Below, in pieces: positions 47,448-49,376 of a stretch of DNA of 49,376 bases. The translations under genes were made by a program, and so were the position numbers. This stretch comes from Actinomycetes bacterium (GTDB lineage Bacteria > Actinomycetota > Actinomycetes > Mycobacteriales > Mycobacteriaceae): assembly GCA_023404955.1 (NCBI GenBank), contig JAEXZY010000124.1, positions 1 to 49,376 of the forward strand, given 5' to 3'. How positions within the stretch are numbered: the stretch's first letter is position 1; the number at the start of each line of letters is the position of its first letter. The notes under the pieces are model-generated. The model saw only the letters and a list, made by a program, of their open reading frames with translations. It made no database searches and was not told the origin of the DNA.

Positions 47448-48910
47448 GGCGCCCCCGGAGGGAGGAACGGCAGAGCGGCCGGCGCACCACGCCACGCCAG
47501 GTCGAGGAGAGCGTCGATGTCGAGGTGCCCTTCGACGAGATCACCGAGGTGGTCCAGCCGGCTCTCGCGCGCAGCGGGGAACGAGACGCCCGAGGGTGCG
47601 ATTCCCAACGTCTCGTGGAGGAACCGGCTGCGCAGCGCGTCACCCTCCAGGGCTCCGTGCCACATCGTGCCGAAGACCTGTCCGCGACGGGCGCCGCCGA
47701 GGAACTCCTCCTCCGCGCTGCCCACCGTCACCCGGCCGTGATGGATCTCATAACCCGATGCTGTTGTGCCATGCCAGTTTCCGCACGGCAGCCGCAATGT
47801 CTTCTGGGCGACGAAGTCGGTCTCGACGTTGAGCAGGCCAAGACCGGGGACCTCGGTGGCCTCACCTTCGACGCCCGCGGGGTCGCGGACCACCCGGCCC
47901 AGCATCTGGAAGCCGCCGCAGATGCCCAGCAGCGCCCTCCCTGTCGCGGCGTGGGCGATCACGGCGTCGGCCAGCCCACGCGAACGCAGCCACGCCATGT
48001 CGGCGATCGTGGACCGGGTGCCCGGCAGCACGATCAGGTCGGCGTCGGCCAGCGCGTTGGGGTGCGAGGCGAACACGACGTCGAGTCCGGGCTCCAGCCG
48101 CAGCGCGTCGACGTCGGTGAAGTTGCTGATGCGCGGCAAGCGGATCACCGCCACCCGGCGTGCACCGGGCCGGGGGCGGCGGGCCGCACTCAGGTCCAGA
48201 GCGTCCTCGGAATCGAGCCACACGTCCGGTTGCCACGGCAGGGTTCCGTACACCGTTCTGCCCGTTGCATTTTGGAGGGATGTCAGGCCGGGCTGCAGCA
48301 GCGCCAGGTCGCCGCGGAATTTGTTCACGATGAAGCCCGCGACCAAGGCTTGATCTTCCGGCGACAGGAATGCCACGGTGCCGAGAAACGCGGCGAAGAC
48401 CCCACCGCGGTCTATGTCGCCGACCACGACGGTGGCCAGGCCGGCGTGCCGCGCCAACCCCATGTTCACGTAATCGCCTGCGCGCAGGTTGATCTCGGTG
48501 GGGCTACCGGCGCCCTCGGCGATGACGACGTCGTAGCGGGATGCCAGGTCGTCGTACGCGGCGTGCGCGGCGGTGGCCAGGGCCCGGCGACCTTCGAGCC
48601 AATCCGCTGACGAGACCTCTCCCCACGGCCGGCCCATCAGCACGACGTGGCTGCGCCGGTCACTGCCGGGCTTGAGCAGTACCGGGTTCATCGCCGGCTC
48701 GGGGGTGACTCCGGCCGCCCGAGCCTGAATCCATTGCGCCCGGCCGATTTCCACGTCGCCGTCGGCGACCATCGAGTTGTTGGACATGTTCTGCGCCTTG
48801 TACGGGGCGACGCTGACACCGCGGCGCGCGAACGCCCGGCACAGCGCGGTGGTGACCAGCGTCTTGCCCGCGTCACTGGTGGTGCCGGCGATCAGCAGGC
48901 CGGCCATCAA
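47444..48910 (-). CDS. cobQ: cobyric acid synthase
   Basis: 488 aa amidotransferase that amidates four side chains of adenosylcobyrinic acid diamide. The N-terminal dethiobiotin synthetase-like ATP domain begins LLIAGTTSDAGKTLVTTALC and has YKAQNMSNNSMV. The glutaminase domain has the nucleophile Cys331 (GICGGFQMLG) and the His418 of FGTMWHGALEGD. Length is normal. The ATG at 48910 overlaps the cobF stop; a second ATG follows at once. Corresponds to Rv0255c (cobQ1). Confidence 0.95.
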   Translation of the reverse strand: MMAGLLIAGTTSDAGKTLVTTALCRAFARRGVSVAPYKAQNMSNNSMVADGDVEIGRAQWIQARAAGVTPEPAMNPVLLKPGSDRRSHVVLMGRPWGEVSSADWLEGRRALATAAHAAYDDLASRYDVVIAEGAGSPTEINLRAGDYVNMGLARHAGLATVVVGDIDRGGVFAAFLGTVAFLSPEDQALVAGFIVNKFRGDLALLQPGLTSLQNATGRTVYGTLPWQPDVWLDSEDALDLSAARRPRPGARRVAVIRLPRISNFTDVDALRLEPGLDVVFASHPNALADADLIVLPGTRSTIADMAWLRSRGLADAVIAHAATGRALLGICGGFQMLGRVVRDPAGVEGEATEVPGLGLLNVETDFVAQKTLRLPCGNWHGTTASGYEIHHGRVTVGSAEEEFLGGARRGQVFGTMWHGALEGDALRSRFLHETLGIAPSGVSFPAARESRLDHLGDLVEGHLDIDALLDLAWRGAPAALPFLPPGAP

Positions 48911-49376
48911 GTACGCCTCAGCAGGAAGATGTCCATCACCCAGCCGTCGGTGCGCGCAGCGGCTGCCCGGGCGTCGGGTAGCAGCGGTGCGACGTCACCG
49001 AGCCGGCCCGAAATCAGGTGTTCCCCAGGTGCGCCGAGGTTGGCGCCCCACCAGATCGTCCAATCGTCCAGCCCGGTGAAGTCGAGGCGGTGCGGTGGGG
49101 GGTTGAGCATGGCGACGATGTTGTCGAGACCGGCCTCGACCGCTTCCTGCAGCCGCCGTCCGGTGGTCACGTGGACGGACCGGCCGACCTCGTGCAGCAC
49201 GATACGATGCCGTGCGGCCAGCAGGGACGGTGCGCTCACGCCGGGCAGCACGTCGTAGTCCAGCTCGACCCCGAGCTCCTGCACGTGGTCGAGGATCCGG
49301 ATCGTGGAGTCGTAGAGCGACGGATCGCCCCATACCAGAAAGGCGGCCGTGGGGCCCGGGCGGGGCCGGGCGGCGG
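48907..49376 (-). CDS. cobF: precorrin-6A synthase (deacetylating), C-terminal part
   Basis: The last 155 codons of a gene that enters from the right edge. The visible sequence begins inside a tetrapyrrole methylase: AAFLVWGDPSLYDSTIRILDHV, then ELDYDVLPGVSAPSLLAARHRIVLHEVGRSVHVTTG and FTGLDDWTIWWGANLGAPGEHL. These are CobF blocks. CobF methylates C1 of precorrin-5 and removes the acetyl group to give precorrin-6A, the substrate of CobK encoded two genes downstream. Its stop overlaps the cobQ start (ATGA). cobF is reported missing from the M. tuberculosis complex. Confidence 0.9.
   Translation of the reverse strand, partial: AARPRPGPTAAFLVWGDPSLYDSTIRILDHVQELGVELDYDVLPGVSAPSLLAARHRIVLHEVGRSVHVTTGRRLQEAVEAGLDNIVAMLNPPPHRLDFTGLDDWTIWWGANLGAPGEHLISGRLGDVAPLLPDARAAAARTDGWVMDIFLLRRT

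Noticed and set aside
43522..49376. Cobalamin riboswitch before the B12 genes
   Set aside because: The visible intergenic parts are too short (56 and 10 bases) and no B12-box-like element was seen; the cobF leader is outside the window.

Overview
The window is high-GC actinobacterial DNA, and its gene content marks it as a Mycobacterium (probably a fast-growing Mycolicibacterium-type species; the species itself cannot be read from the sequence). Markers are fadE6, fadD2, the trehalose 2-sulfotransferase Stf0, a Pro/Thr-rich Hsp70-like membrane protein, the LigD-type polymerase PolD2 and a B12 block. From memory of M. tuberculosis H37Rv, genes from about 6 to 31 kb follow the order Rv0312, Rv0310c, Rv0309, Rv0308 / Rv0296c, Rv0295c, Rv0294, Rv0293c / Rv0276, Rv0275c / Rv0271c / Rv0270, Rv0269c in flipped orientation, and every strand agrees with that. 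Species-specific cargo is inserted between these core blocks. No tRNA, rRNA, IS element, CRISPR array or prophage gene was seen, and no stretch over 300 bases lacks a gene.

Layout. 0-0.1 kb: the start of a DUF222/13E12-type gene behind a LexA (SOS) box. 0.3-6.0 kb: a five-gene peptide ABC importer operon closed by a strong hairpin. 6.1-12.2 kb: envelope genes (Hsp70-like protein with a poly-threonine tail, NTF2-like protein, YkuD L,D-transpeptidase-like protein, PAP2-lipid kinase fusion, second PAP2 phosphatase, small secreted protein). 12.3-17.3 kb: a sulfur island (sulfatase, Stf0, CysD, CysNC) that could make PAPS beside its consumer and also remove sulfate esters. 17.3-20.9 kb: Tam, an alpha/beta hydrolase, an MpaB-type oxygenase and a TetR regulator. 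The ESX-3 locus that separates two of these genes in M. tuberculosis is not here.

21.0-24.3 kb: an accessory cluster (bicupin, Lrp-type regulator, DUF2000, EthD-like protein, 2-hydroxyacid dehydrogenase). 24.4-31.2 kb: lipid genes (fused acyl-CoA dehydrogenase FadE6, SDR, acyl-CoA synthetase FadD2), a CsbD-like protein and PolD2. 31.4-36.6 kb: a STAS protein, a split acyl-CoA dehydrogenase pair, a small secreted protein, a purine permease and a TetR regulator whose start codon is problematic. 36.6-43.0 kb: an inositol/sugar-type catabolic operon (sugar porter, three TIM-barrel isomerases, Gfo/Idh/MocA dehydrogenase) divergent from its LacI regulator across a perfect operator palindrome. 43.0-49.4 kb: a TetR/MFS pair running into cobM and bluB, then cobU, cobK, cobQ and the C-terminal part of cobF on the other strand.

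A recurring architectural feature is a TAnnnT -10 hexamer 6-8 nt before the start codon without a ribosome binding site, the signature of mycobacterial leaderless transcripts. About eleven genes here show it. Several convergent pairs overlap or share a small hairpin across their stop codons.
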